Below are positions 50,952 to 58,572 of a stretch of 64,000 nucleotides of DNA, one piece after another. The position numbers and the translations under genes were made by a program. Numbering within the stretch: the first letter of the stretch is position 1; each line of letters begins with the position of its first letter. Source of the DNA: Acidithiobacillus sp. HP-2 (lineage in GTDB: Bacteria > Pseudomonadota > Gammaproteobacteria > Acidithiobacillales > Acidithiobacillaceae); the NCBI RefSeq assembly GCF_015100155.1, contig NZ_JACKZA010000005.1, forward strand, positions 1 to 64,000, read 5' to 3'. The notes beneath the pieces were generated by a model. It was not told the DNA's origin. It did not search any database and saw nothing but the letters and a program-made list of their open reading frames with translations.

Positions 50952-51151
50952 AAGCCCCTCAGCACACTAAAAGCATCCAGAATAAATTTAGTCAGGACCA
51001 GGCACGCGGGCACCAAAACGAATAGCCATACCCGCGCTCCACCGGACTGGATGAATATCCGTCCAAAAACGAGTGTCGCCAGCAAGCAAATAAAAAGTCC
51101 GGTGATATAGCCCCATGTTGACCATTTCAGTAACACTCTCGCTTTAATCAT
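50948..51151 (-). CDS. small membrane protein
   Basis: 67 residues with two hydrophobic segments (WGYITGLFICLLATLVFG and VWLFVLVPACLVLTKFIL). The ATG at 51151 overlaps the transglycosylase stop by eight bases (ATGATTAA). No family recognised. Confidence 0.5.
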   Translation of the reverse strand: MIKARVLLKWSTWGYITGLFICLLATLVFGRIFIQSGGARVWLFVLVPACLVLTKFILDAFSVLRGL

Positions 51152-51698
51152 CCCCCCTCCAAACCCGCACCACTTTTTTTGCATACGCTACGGCCTGCAC
51201 ATACCGGGTTCCTTCCGCCACCGCCGTCGGCCCCTCGTTATAGGCCATCAAAGCTAGCCGGGTATTCCCATGAAAACGATGCAGCATCCTCTTCAGAAAC
51301 CGGACTCCACCCTGGATATTTTGCCGGGGCTTGTATGGATTCACACTGAGCAGTCTGGCCGTGACCGGCATGAGCTGCATGGGGCCAATGGCTCCGGCCT
51401 GGCTGATACGATGTGCTGATCCCGCAAAATCCCCGCCGTTCTCGACATAGAGCACGGAAGCCACGAGCTGCGGCTGCAGATCAAAGCTGCGTGCTTCGGT
51501 CACGACCTGCTGCGCGTATGGCCCTGCGAGCTTTGTCAGACGCTTCACCTGCGCCGCATGAGCCAATAGCTCTGCCCGCTTTGCCGCTTCCGCCTGTGAT
51601 GCCTGTTGCGCGATAGCGCAATGGGCACCGAACAGGATGGCCAAACCTAGTCCCGCGTAGGAAATCCCACCCGCGATCCCTGTGGATAAGCGGGTCAT
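51144..51698 (-). CDS. lytic transglycosylase (VirB1/SLT-type)
   Basis: 184 residues with a signal peptide and an SLT-type domain: LVASVLYVENGGDF with the catalytic glutamate, then AGAIGPMQLMPVTARLL, GGVRFLKRMLHRFHGN and LALMAYNEGP. It cuts peptidoglycan locally for passage of the secretion machine. It heads a short series of membrane-protein genes. Confidence 0.85.
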   Translation of the reverse strand: MTRLSTGIAGGISYAGLGLAILFGAHCAIAQQASQAEAAKRAELLAHAAQVKRLTKLAGPYAQQVVTEARSFDLQPQLVASVLYVENGGDFAGSAHRISQAGAIGPMQLMPVTARLLSVNPYKPRQNIQGGVRFLKRMLHRFHGNTRLALMAYNEGPTAVAEGTRYVQAVAYAKKVVRVWRGDD

Positions 51699-51788
51699 GA
51701 TCGCGCATTACCCACATTTTCTGTGGATAACCTACCGGATAAGGTCGCAAACTGATGACAGAACAGCGTGATCCACAATGCCTGCAAT

Positions 51789-52055
51789 TTAATCCCCCTC
51801 ATCCTGCTTTGATTCCCCACTCCCTGCGAGATCCGCCGCTGTATCCAGCGTATCCCGTTCTTCTTCCACCACATCTCCGGACTCGCGCTCTTTCTCGACC
51901 AGGCTGATGATTTTGTTCAGCTTGGCGGGCTTGATGTCTAGGTATTCCGCAATGGCCTTCACATCCTCTTTCAGTTGCTCCTGCATCGAGGCGATGGCTG
52001 CCCGGCGGTTGATCACGTCTTCGATGGCCGTTCTGGACTTCGTATCTATCTGCAT
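51789..52055 (-). CDS. small helical acidic protein
   Basis: 88 residues, helical at the start (IDTKSRTAIEDVINRRAAIA) and acidic at the end. It resembles small phage or plasmid helical proteins, but no family is certain. It is divergent from mqsRA. Confidence 0.5.
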   Translation of the reverse strand: MQIDTKSRTAIEDVINRRAAIASMQEQLKEDVKAIAEYLDIKPAKLNKIISLVEKERESGDVVEEERDTLDTAADLAGSGESKQDEGD

Positions 52056-52103
52056 GGTGTTGCTCCTTTTGTGTCTGGGACTGCTGCACTATATTGAAAA
52101 ATG

Positions 52104-52120
52104 TTTATGGAATCCATAAA
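52104..52120. promoter_or_regulatory. operator candidate before mqsR
   Basis: TTTATGGA A TCCATAAA is a perfect 17-base palindrome, nine bases before the mqsR start. MqsA-type antitoxins repress their own operon through palindromes of this kind, so autoregulation is likely. The half site differs from that of E. coli. Confidence 0.6.
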
Positions 52121-52129
52121 CTCTAAGTG

Positions 52130-52432
52130 ATGGAGAAACGTAAACCGCACTACTCTCTGGCGGAGATTAAAGCGACCATCACTCATCTTGGCCTGGATGC
52201 TTTTACCGCTACTGCTTTGCGGGGAATAGATCTGATGGGCCTTACGGTTGCTGAGGGAATGGCGGTTGTATTGGGCCTGCAATCGGAAATGCTGTTTAAG
52301 AGCATGACGACCTTTGCCGATCATCGGGTATGGCAGGACGTGTACCATGCGCCCTGTCCAAACGGAAAAATGGCCTACATTAAAGTCACGCTGCGATCTG
52401 GAGCCGTCGTGATTCAGTTTAAGGAGCTTTGA
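52130..52432 (+). CDS. mqsR: MqsR-family mRNA interferase toxin
   Basis: 100 residues with the MqsR start MEKRKPHYSLAEIKATITHL and the conserved end WQDVYHAPCPNGKMAYIKVT. MqsR is a RelE-fold ribonuclease that cuts mRNA at GCU. Toxin-first order with mqsA, separated by one base, is typical. GTG at 52127 is a possible alternative start. Confidence 0.85.
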   Translation: MEKRKPHYSLAEIKATITHLGLDAFTATALRGIDLMGLTVAEGMAVVLGLQSEMLFKSMTTFADHRVWQDVYHAPCPNGKMAYIKVTLRSGAVVIQFKEL

Positions 52433-52433
52433 T

Positions 52434-52847
52434 ATGACCGAAAAACGCTTCTGTCTGCAGTGCGATGACGGTACGGAACTTGTGCATGAGCGCAGGGACA
52501 TGCACGTTTTCATTGAAGGCAGGACCGCCAATATCGCAGAGGTTTCCGGATGGCATTGCCCGGTCTGTGGAGAGTGCGAATTTGATGCGGGCGAGGCACA
52601 CCGGTATGCCGACACGCTGCAGCAATTACGCAGGGAAGTCGCACAGCGCCGGGGCGAGGAACTGCGTAATGCCAGAAAGCGCCTGCATCTTAGCCAGAAA
52701 GAGGCGGGCACGCTCTTTGGCGGCGGGGCATCAGCCTTTTCCGAATATGAGCGCGGCAAAACCCAGCCCCACAAGTCCACGGTTTTACTGCTGAAGTTAC
52801 TTGGGCAGCATCCTGAACTGTTGCAGGAAATTCGACGGGCAGAGTAG
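52434..52847 (+). CDS. mqsA: MqsA-family antitoxin
   Basis: 137 residues. An N-terminal zinc part (FCLQCDDG, then HCPVCGECEF) and a C-terminal Xre-type helix-turn-helix (LHLSQKEAGTLFGGG, then AFSEYERGKTQPHKSTVLLL) are the MqsA layout. It neutralises MqsR and represses the operon. Its stop is one base from the topA stop (convergent). Confidence 0.85.
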   Translation: MTEKRFCLQCDDGTELVHERRDMHVFIEGRTANIAEVSGWHCPVCGECEFDAGEAHRYADTLQQLRREVAQRRGEELRNARKRLHLSQKEAGTLFGGGASAFSEYERGKTQPHKSTVLLLKLLGQHPELLQEIRRAE

Positions 52848-52848
52848 G

Positions 52849-54927
52849 TCATGATTTTTTCCTTCTGCTACCACTGGCTTTCTTTCCCGCTTTCTTCCCC
52901 TTTCCTGCTGGCAACGGCTCCCAGGCCTTACCAATAGCGCCGTTATCGTCCCACCAGGTACCGTGGCCCTTGCTGCAGCGGTAATAGGGATGACCATTGC
53001 GGGTTTCGTACTTCCCTGTAGGATCCCCGCACTCCGGACAGGCAGGACCATCGGTATTGGTGTTGGCTGGTCCTGATCCGGCTTCCCCGAAAGGTTCTCC
53101 GGGATTTCCGTTTTTATCGGTCAGTAAATCGTGGGCGTCCCGGTTGGAACAGACCCAGAAGAATGCACCGGGTTTTCTCTTGCTCTCCCGGCGCGTCACA
53201 ATACCGTCACAGCCGTCCACCGGGCAGGGCTGGGCGGTTGGATCTCCGGGCATGGCATCCAGTGTGCTTTTCAAATCCGCATAGGATTTGGAGAGCAGAT
53301 CACGCGGCGGCATCTTTCCCTGGGTAATATCATCCAGGCTGTCCTCAATAAGCCGGGTGTAATCCAGACTGGAAAAATCAAAGGGCAATAACGCATCCGA
53401 CACGGATTCGCCGTGTTCGGTGGCATAGAGAGCCGGGGCTTTGCCCTTGCGCTTCATATAATCGCGCTTGTAGAGCACATTGATGATGCTGGCATAGGTC
53501 GAAGGCCTGCCGACGCCATGATCTTCCAGTGCCTTGATGAGCGTGGATTCCGTGTAGCGGGGCGGTGCCTTGGTTTTCTTGGCCAGCATCTCACCCCGGT
53601 CTGCACGGAGCTTGTCACCGACGGAGAGCCTGGGTACCGGGTTGGCCGCCACTTTCTCGGACCCCTTACCGTCCTCTTCCGCATCCTCTTCGGATTCCTG
53701 ATAGAGTGCCTGCCAGCCGGGATCCGTCAGGACAGATCCGACGGCACGGAATATCGCGGGCTTTTCCTGAAACTTCCCACCATCCAGCGTGCAGGAAGTC
53801 TGCTGATAAATCGCGTCCGGCATCTGGCTGGCCAGTGCCCGCTTGCGAATCAGGTCATACAGGGCTTGCTGGTTTTTATCTTCGCCGGCGTTTTCCCGAT
53901 CCGATTTTGTGGGTCGGATCGCTTCATGGGCTTCCTGGGCATCGCCCTTGGCTTTCCAGCGCCGGGGCGTTTCCACAACGGGTAGCCCGATTTTCTTCAG
54001 GGTTTCCCGCAGCATGGTTTCCCCTTCCTCAGAGAGATTCGGGGAGTCGGTACGGTGATAGGTGATAGCACCCGCCTCAAAGAGTGCCTGCGCTGCCTTC
54101 ATGATGTCATCAACGCCAATTTTGAGGGCACGGGCACCGTCCATCTGCATGGAGCTGGTCGTAAAGGGCGGGGCGGGGGATTTGCGAGTCGGTTTCGATT
54201 CCGCCTTGGATACTGCAAGCGGCATCGCGGGGATCGCATCAGCAAGTGCCTGGGCAAAGGCCTTGTCCTGGAAATACTCACCCTCTTTGGTCCCGTCCTG
54301 CCAGATCGCTCGCCATGCACCTTTTGCTCCGGGCATGTGGGCCACTACCTGATAGAAGGGCGTGGGCTTAAAGCTCTTGATGGCCCGTTCGCGCTCGACG
54401 ATCAGGCGGAGTGCGGGGCTTTGTACCCGGCCTGCAGAGGCCTTGGCACCGATGGCGCGGCTCAGAATCGGAGAGACTTCCCAGCCGACCATCCGATCCA
54501 GGGCGCGACGGGCTTCCTGGGCCGCCACCAGGCGCATATTGACCGGCCTGGGCTTGGCCAGTGCCTTGCGGATCGCGCTTTCAGTCACTTCCTGATAAGA
54601 AATGCGTTTGGCTTCTCCGGGTTTGATCTTCAACACCTGGCAGACATGCCAGGCAATGCCTTCCCCTTCCCGATCCGGGTCAGTGGCGATGAATACGGTA
54701 TCAGCGCTCGACGCGGCGGCGCGTAGGCCGGATACGATTTCCTTGTGCTTCGTATCCAGAATCTCGTAGCGCATGGCGAAGTCCGGCGGGCGGATATAAG
54801 CGGCTTCTCCGGTCAACGGCAGATCCCGGATGTGCCCCAGTGTGGCTTTCACATTCCAGCCATCGCCCAGCATGTGCCGGATGTGGCTGGCTTTCTTTGG
54901 TGATTCGACGATGAGTAAGTTTCCCAA
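52849..54927 (-). CDS. topA: type IA DNA topoisomerase
   Basis: 692 residues: Toprim (LLIVESPKKASHIRHML, ATDPDREGEGIAWH), the active tyrosine in AITYHRTDSPNLS, TLIKALEDHGVGRPSTYASI, and two zinc-type modules (CPVDGCDG and CPECGDPTGKYETR) before a Lys-rich end. It is shorter than chromosomal TopA and belongs to the element-borne kind. Likely relieves supercoils during element replication or transfer. Confidence 0.85.
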   Translation of the reverse strand: MGNLLIVESPKKASHIRHMLGDGWNVKATLGHIRDLPLTGEAAYIRPPDFAMRYEILDTKHKEIVSGLRAAASSADTVFIATDPDREGEGIAWHVCQVLKIKPGEAKRISYQEVTESAIRKALAKPRPVNMRLVAAQEARRALDRMVGWEVSPILSRAIGAKASAGRVQSPALRLIVERERAIKSFKPTPFYQVVAHMPGAKGAWRAIWQDGTKEGEYFQDKAFAQALADAIPAMPLAVSKAESKPTRKSPAPPFTTSSMQMDGARALKIGVDDIMKAAQALFEAGAITYHRTDSPNLSEEGETMLRETLKKIGLPVVETPRRWKAKGDAQEAHEAIRPTKSDRENAGEDKNQQALYDLIRKRALASQMPDAIYQQTSCTLDGGKFQEKPAIFRAVGSVLTDPGWQALYQESEEDAEEDGKGSEKVAANPVPRLSVGDKLRADRGEMLAKKTKAPPRYTESTLIKALEDHGVGRPSTYASIINVLYKRDYMKRKGKAPALYATEHGESVSDALLPFDFSSLDYTRLIEDSLDDITQGKMPPRDLLSKSYADLKSTLDAMPGDPTAQPCPVDGCDGIVTRRESKRKPGAFFWVCSNRDAHDLLTDKNGNPGEPFGEAGSGPANTNTDGPACPECGDPTGKYETRNGHPYYRCSKGHGTWWDDNGAIGKAWEPLPAGKGKKAGKKASGSRRKKS

Positions 54928-54942
54928 GGATGTTTCCTCTGT

Positions 54943-55752
54943 TTAGTGGGCGACAGCGTTGGCCGTATCGAGATCTTCAATGCCGACTCTGGTGCGGTAG
55001 CTGTTCCAGTCGAACGGGACGGCGATTCCGCCATTGGATCGGATACGGTCCAGTGCTCTATCGCCAATAGCCTGCTGCATTTCTACTATCCGTGCGTTGC
55101 CGATCAGAAGCACGGGACGCCTGATCTGATACCGGGCATTCAGAATTTCATAAATGATCAGCCGTTCGGAATCTGTGCCGTACTGCGTACCCACCTCATC
55201 GAGGATCAGCAAGTCCGGTCGGGTAAAGGCCGCTATTGCTTCACGCTCTTTTTTCTCCGCATCTCGACGATAGGTTTCCCGTACCGTCAAAACCGCTTCC
55301 ATGACTGAGGTGAACAGGGCCGTGTAACCGCGCCGGATGATGTCGTTGGCAATGGCTGTGGACAAATGCGTTTTTCCGGTCCCCGTCCGCCCCAAAAATA
55401 TCATGGAGCGTCCTGAGCGAACCGCCTCATCAAAACTCGCCGCATACTCCCGTGCAAAATCCAGCGCCCGCTGCTGCTTGGGGTTAGTCGCATCCACCCG
55501 GTAATTATCCAGCGTACACCCCTGGAATCGCAGCGGAATCGCAGCGCGATGGAGCAGTCCATCCATGCTGGCCTTTTTGCGGCGCTCGTCCACTGCCTGC
55601 ATACGTTCCTTATCTTCATTCTCTAGGCATTCTTTGCAGCCGGACCAGATTTCACGGCTGCCGAAGCAAAGTTTTTTCGCAGTGTACGCCCCGTGGACTT
55701 CGCAGGTACGTTCTTCGGTTTCAATAACTGATCCGCTAATCAACCGTGTCAT
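54943..55752 (-). CDS. DnaC/IstB-like helicase loader
   Basis: 269 residues. A short zinc-type start (CEVHGAY, then CFGS and GCKEC), then AAA+ motifs: Walker A FLGRTGTGKTHLSTAIA, Walker B DLLILDEVGTQYGTDSERL. This fits phage/plasmid DnaC-type loaders rather than IstB of IS21 (no IstA nearby). It overlaps the DnaT-domain gene by 17 bases and precedes topA, forming a replication unit. Confidence 0.75.
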   Translation of the reverse strand: MTRLISGSVIETEERTCEVHGAYTAKKLCFGSREIWSGCKECLENEDKERMQAVDERRKKASMDGLLHRAAIPLRFQGCTLDNYRVDATNPKQQRALDFAREYAASFDEAVRSGRSMIFLGRTGTGKTHLSTAIANDIIRRGYTALFTSVMEAVLTVRETYRRDAEKKEREAIAAFTRPDLLILDEVGTQYGTDSERLIIYEILNARYQIRRPVLLIGNARIVEMQQAIGDRALDRIRSNGGIAVPFDWNSYRTRVGIEDLDTANAVAH

Positions 55753-57121
55753 AACTGTCTCCTTTTTCCAGAATACCTCTGTATTCTTCTGTTTCGTGCC
55801 TGTATCTCACGTCCCCGTCCGATGTAATCACGGCCTCATCCCAGTAACCTGGGGGGGACGTAGTTCCGTTGAATGCTGCATCCGTAATGGAACCGTCGTC
55901 GGTAATGCCTTCTTCATAGTTAGTATTGATCTGCGACCAGTTATGCCGCGTAGATACCTCTTTTTTCCTGTCGGGTTTTCCGGGTTCATGGCTTTTTGCC
56001 AAATATCGTTTCCAACTAAAGATGAGCGACTTCTCCCAGCGAGACTGACTGCGGGTTTCGTCTGGTCTTAAAGACCAGTACGCGACGAACTCCTGTAGCG
56101 CCTTCGGATAGTCCGGGCTGTCCATCTTCAGGCCAGCCCGCTTTGCCATTCCGACAAAGACTTTGGACGGTTCCCAATCGGCTGAAATAGGGATGGATGA
56201 CGAATAGTATCTGTTGATATTCAATGGCTTTTCTGATTCTTGCTGTTGATCTGCTTCCCACTCCCAGCCTTCCTGAATCTTCTCGCCGTTCAGGACTTTC
56301 CGGACCAGTGATCGGAGATAGCCTCCGACATTTTTGGCTTTTTCCAGCGCAAAGCGTTTGCGGGTAACTATGCCGGATAGATCCAGTGATGATCGGTTTT
56401 TCCGTAATTCCTTTTGCCAGCGGAAAAGATCACTGGCCCGCACCCCTCTTTCCAGCAGGAAGAGCAGTTCGGCAGGCAGGGAAAGTTTCTGTAATAGCTG
56501 GCTATTAGCCACCGATTCACGGTGCCGGAACCATGCTGCGGTCCATTTTTTTACGTCTAATTTTTCAGCAACCAGGCCACAGACCTGTTTGAAGCCGGAC
56601 ATGGCCTGTTCAAACAGGCTTTTTTGGTGGACGTGGTGCGGCTCGTAAGGCATCTGCACAAGCTCTGCCAGCATCGGGGTAAAGTAGGTATGGGTAACGC
56701 CACGGTAGCGGCCATGCGCCTTGCGCCGGACCTGCCGGACGATGTATCCAGCCTGTACCAGATTGCGGAGTGCCGTGCTGACAGTGCAGACGCCCCGGCC
56801 AATCATCTGGCCTATGCGTTCCAGACTGGGGAATACGGGCTCGGCGAGATTATCATAACGAGCGTGCAGTAAAAGCGCCTGCAAAACAACGCGCTCTGTC
56901 ATTTTTAAGTGCGCCAACCTATACAGCGTGAACAGTGGTTGGGACAAAATACAGGGAATATTCAGGTCTGGTGACAAGCCCAGAGCATCCAGCGGCCTGC
57001 GTTTGCTCGGAAGCGCATCCGGGCATCCCAGATCCAATGTGACCTGGGTGTTTTCTGGAATCGAATCAGACTTGCAACCGATCTGACCAGATTCTATAAT
57101 GGAATCGGTAAGATCGGTCAC
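55736..57121 (-). CDS. DnaT-domain replication protein with winged-helix N-terminus
   Basis: 461 residues. Residues 70-140 form a winged helix of the HTH_36 type (FTLYRLAHLKMTERVVLQAL, then ERIGQMIGRGVCTVSTALRN). Near 320-375 is a DnaT-like region (GLKMDSPDYPKALQEFVAYW, then RWEKSLIFSWKRYL). With the DnaC-like gene it would load helicase, so the element may replicate as a circle. GTG at 57121 overlaps the small frame upstream (GTGA), with AAGGAG 11 bases before. Confidence 0.65.
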   Translation of the reverse strand: MTDLTDSIIESGQIGCKSDSIPENTQVTLDLGCPDALPSKRRPLDALGLSPDLNIPCILSQPLFTLYRLAHLKMTERVVLQALLLHARYDNLAEPVFPSLERIGQMIGRGVCTVSTALRNLVQAGYIVRQVRRKAHGRYRGVTHTYFTPMLAELVQMPYEPHHVHQKSLFEQAMSGFKQVCGLVAEKLDVKKWTAAWFRHRESVANSQLLQKLSLPAELLFLLERGVRASDLFRWQKELRKNRSSLDLSGIVTRKRFALEKAKNVGGYLRSLVRKVLNGEKIQEGWEWEADQQQESEKPLNINRYYSSSIPISADWEPSKVFVGMAKRAGLKMDSPDYPKALQEFVAYWSLRPDETRSQSRWEKSLIFSWKRYLAKSHEPGKPDRKKEVSTRHNWSQINTNYEEGITDDGSITDAAFNGTTSPPGYWDEAVITSDGDVRYRHETEEYRGILEKGDSYDTVD

Positions 57122-57351
57122 GTTGTGTAGTGCTCCTTCTTTTTCTTGTAGTGCTCATTTTTGTGATCCTTTCTTCTATGACTTAGCTTGGTTCTTTGGT
57201 TGGTCCAGGTTGGGTTTGAGTTGAAGATCGTCACGTTGTTGTTGCGACGCTGATCGTACCAAGGCTGCCGAGCCAACAGATGTACCCCCCGACGACTTAC
57301 GAGGTCTTCGGGGGTTTTGTTTTTTAAGGGGTTCTCAGAAATAGCGGTCAT
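57118..57351 (-). CDS. possible leader peptide gene before the replication gene
   Basis: 77 codons, very rich in Lys, Asn and Arg at the end (DHKNEHYKKKKEHYTT). It overlaps its neighbours on both sides (17 bases; GTGA), which favours translation coupling, but the sequence looks unlike a protein. It covers the strand opposite a strong plus-strand terminator. Confidence 0.3.
   Translation of the reverse strand: MTAISENPLKNKTPEDLVSRRGVHLLARQPWYDQRRNNNVTIFNSNPTWTNQRTKLSHRRKDHKNEHYKKKKEHYTT
57285..57327 (+). terminator. strong plus-strand terminator opposite the replication leader
   Basis: CCCCCGA, GAC, loop, GTC, TCGGGGG forms a 7-bp stem with an inner 3-bp stem, followed by TTTTGTTTTTT. It would end a plus-strand transcript, yet the genes here all lie on the minus strand. 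An antisense RNA in the leader of the replication gene is a possible source. Confidence 0.6.
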
Positions 57352-57562
57352 TCTGGCGACTGTCCACTACCACAAATCGTTCGATGTCATCGACCGTCCC
57401 TGGGACGCGCATGTATCCCAAATCTTCTCGTGCATCTTCTGCCGCCTTGCGGGTGGCAAAATTCTTTCCCGGCCATCGCCGGATGCCGTAAGTATCTGAT
57501 ATACTGTAGATCTGATATGGTCTTGTTTTTTTGTGTTGCGATTGTGTTGCGTGAGTTGTCAT
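57335..57562 (-). CDS. small hypothetical protein
   Basis: 75 residues (YGIRRWPGKNFATRKAAEDA, then FVVVDSRQNDRYF). No family recognised. It follows the Cro-like gene by 16 bases, so it belongs to the early operon. Confidence 0.45.
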   Translation of the reverse strand: MTTHATQSQHKKTRPYQIYSISDTYGIRRWPGKNFATRKAAEDAREDLGYMRVPGTVDDIERFVVVDSRQNDRYF

Positions 57563-57578
57563 TGGGTCGCCTCCTGAG

Positions 57579-57833
57579 TCATCCAGTTAAGGATTCCATA
57601 GATTCACGAACGGTCCTCAGTTTATAGTTTTTATAAATCGCCTCAGGCTCATCCATGGCTTTGGATATATCCTGAATAGGGATGCCCATTCGCAACGCAG
57701 CACCAATGACCTCGTTACTTTGTCTGGGGGTAAGGACATCAGGCCAAGCTGACATGCAGGCCTTGCTTATGCCGATCACCTTCGCCAGCCGTGATGCGGT
57801 CCCAAACATCTTCACTGCCGTCGCTTTTTTCAT
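57579..57833 (-). CDS. Cro-like DNA-binding protein
   Basis: 84 residues. The start AVKMFGTASRLAKVIGISKA, then CMSAWPDVLTPRQSNEV, has the helix-turn-helix of Cro-type regulators. It is divergent from a CI-like repressor, forming a phage-type switch that controls the replication genes. Confidence 0.7.
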   Translation of the reverse strand: MKKATAVKMFGTASRLAKVIGISKACMSAWPDVLTPRQSNEVIGAALRMGIPIQDISKAMDEPEAIYKNYKLRTVRESMESLTG

Positions 57834-57888
57834 CGTAAAAACTCCAGTGACAGATTGCGTTCCCTATGTTTTACCACTTTTTAACTGG

Positions 57889-57900
57889 ATATTGCAATAT
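57889..57900. promoter_or_regulatory. palindromic operator candidate of the Cro/CI switch
   Basis: ATATTGCAATAT is a perfect 12-base palindrome five bases before the CI-like start, in the 72-base divergent region. A related half site (ATTGCG) lies at 57854. It probably binds one or both regulators. Confidence 0.5.
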
Positions 57901-57905
57901 GGGGT

Positions 57906-58289
57906 ATGACTACAACGCTAGGTGACAGAGTGAAAATCGCCCGTGAAGCTGCAGGCCTCTCAATGACAGAATTGGCCCGCCGCTTAAACGTGTCCAAGCA
58001 AGTCGTATGGGCCTGGGAGAACGGGGGCATAAAAGATCCCAAGCTGATACACACTCTCGCTATCCGTGATGTCCTTGGCATTTCAATAGATTGGCTAGTT
58101 TACGGGAAAGGGGAAATGCGCGAAGATCAGAATCCTTTTCGGGTACTATCCGAGCGACAAAAGTGCCTGCTCACTCTGTTTGAATCTCTGCCGGAATCAG
58201 AACAAAAGGAATTTTTCAAAACTCTTCAAGACAAAAAATCGTACTTTGACACAATCATGAAAGAACTTTTAGCCAAGCAAAAATATTAA
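57906..58289 (+). CDS. CI-like Xre-family repressor
   Basis: 127 residues. N-terminal helix-turn-helix LGDRVKIAREAAGLSMTELA, then RRLNVSKQVVWAWENGG, and a helical C-terminal part without a peptidase domain, so not a LexA-like self-cleaving repressor. Likely represses the divergent Cro/replication operon. The ribosome site before ATG is weak (ggggt). A terminator follows. Confidence 0.75.
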   Translation: MTTTLGDRVKIAREAAGLSMTELARRLNVSKQVVWAWENGGIKDPKLIHTLAIRDVLGISIDWLVYGKGEMREDQNPFRVLSERQKCLLTLFESLPESEQKEFFKTLQDKKSYFDTIMKELLAKQKY

Positions 58290-58311
58290 AGTCCATCATG
58301 TTGGACTTTTA
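58290..58311 (+). terminator. terminator after the CI-like gene
   Basis: AAGTCCA, six-base loop, TGGACTT followed by TT forms a perfect stem right after the repressor stop codon, closing this transcription unit before the recombinase. Confidence 0.65.
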
Positions 58312-58338
58312 AGACAGGCCTACATTACAATCCTCAAG

Positions 58339-58536
58339 GTGTTCCACCCTTTCGAGGACGATCCATTGCCCCGTCCCGGTCGCAAATCTCCCACGATTAC
58401 CGTGAAGGTTGCCCGTGAACCTAACCTGAACCTGCTAGCTCAAATGCTGGCGGAGATGTTGGCGGCTGAGGACCAGAAAAACAGTGCGATGGACAACCCC
58501 AAGCAGCATGTAGCCCCTCCGAAAACCCCGCATTAG
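58339..58536 (+). CDS. small hypothetical protein before the recombinase
   Basis: 65 residues from a GTG start, with a charged middle (NLNLLAQMLAEMLAAEDQKN). No family recognised. It is co-directional with the recombinase, 36 bases upstream, and might be an excision helper, but nothing in the sequence proves it. Confidence 0.35.
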   Translation: MFHPFEDDPLPRPGRKSPTITVKVAREPNLNLLAQMLAEMLAAEDQKNSAMDNPKQHVAPPKTPH

Positions 58537-58572
58537 CTTGCTTTAACCACCCCATCAGGGCGAAAATGAGCC

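Noticed and set aside
54943-55752. IstB helper of an IS21 element
   Set aside because: There is no istA gene or IS21 ends; the neighbours are replication genes, so a DnaC-like role fits better.
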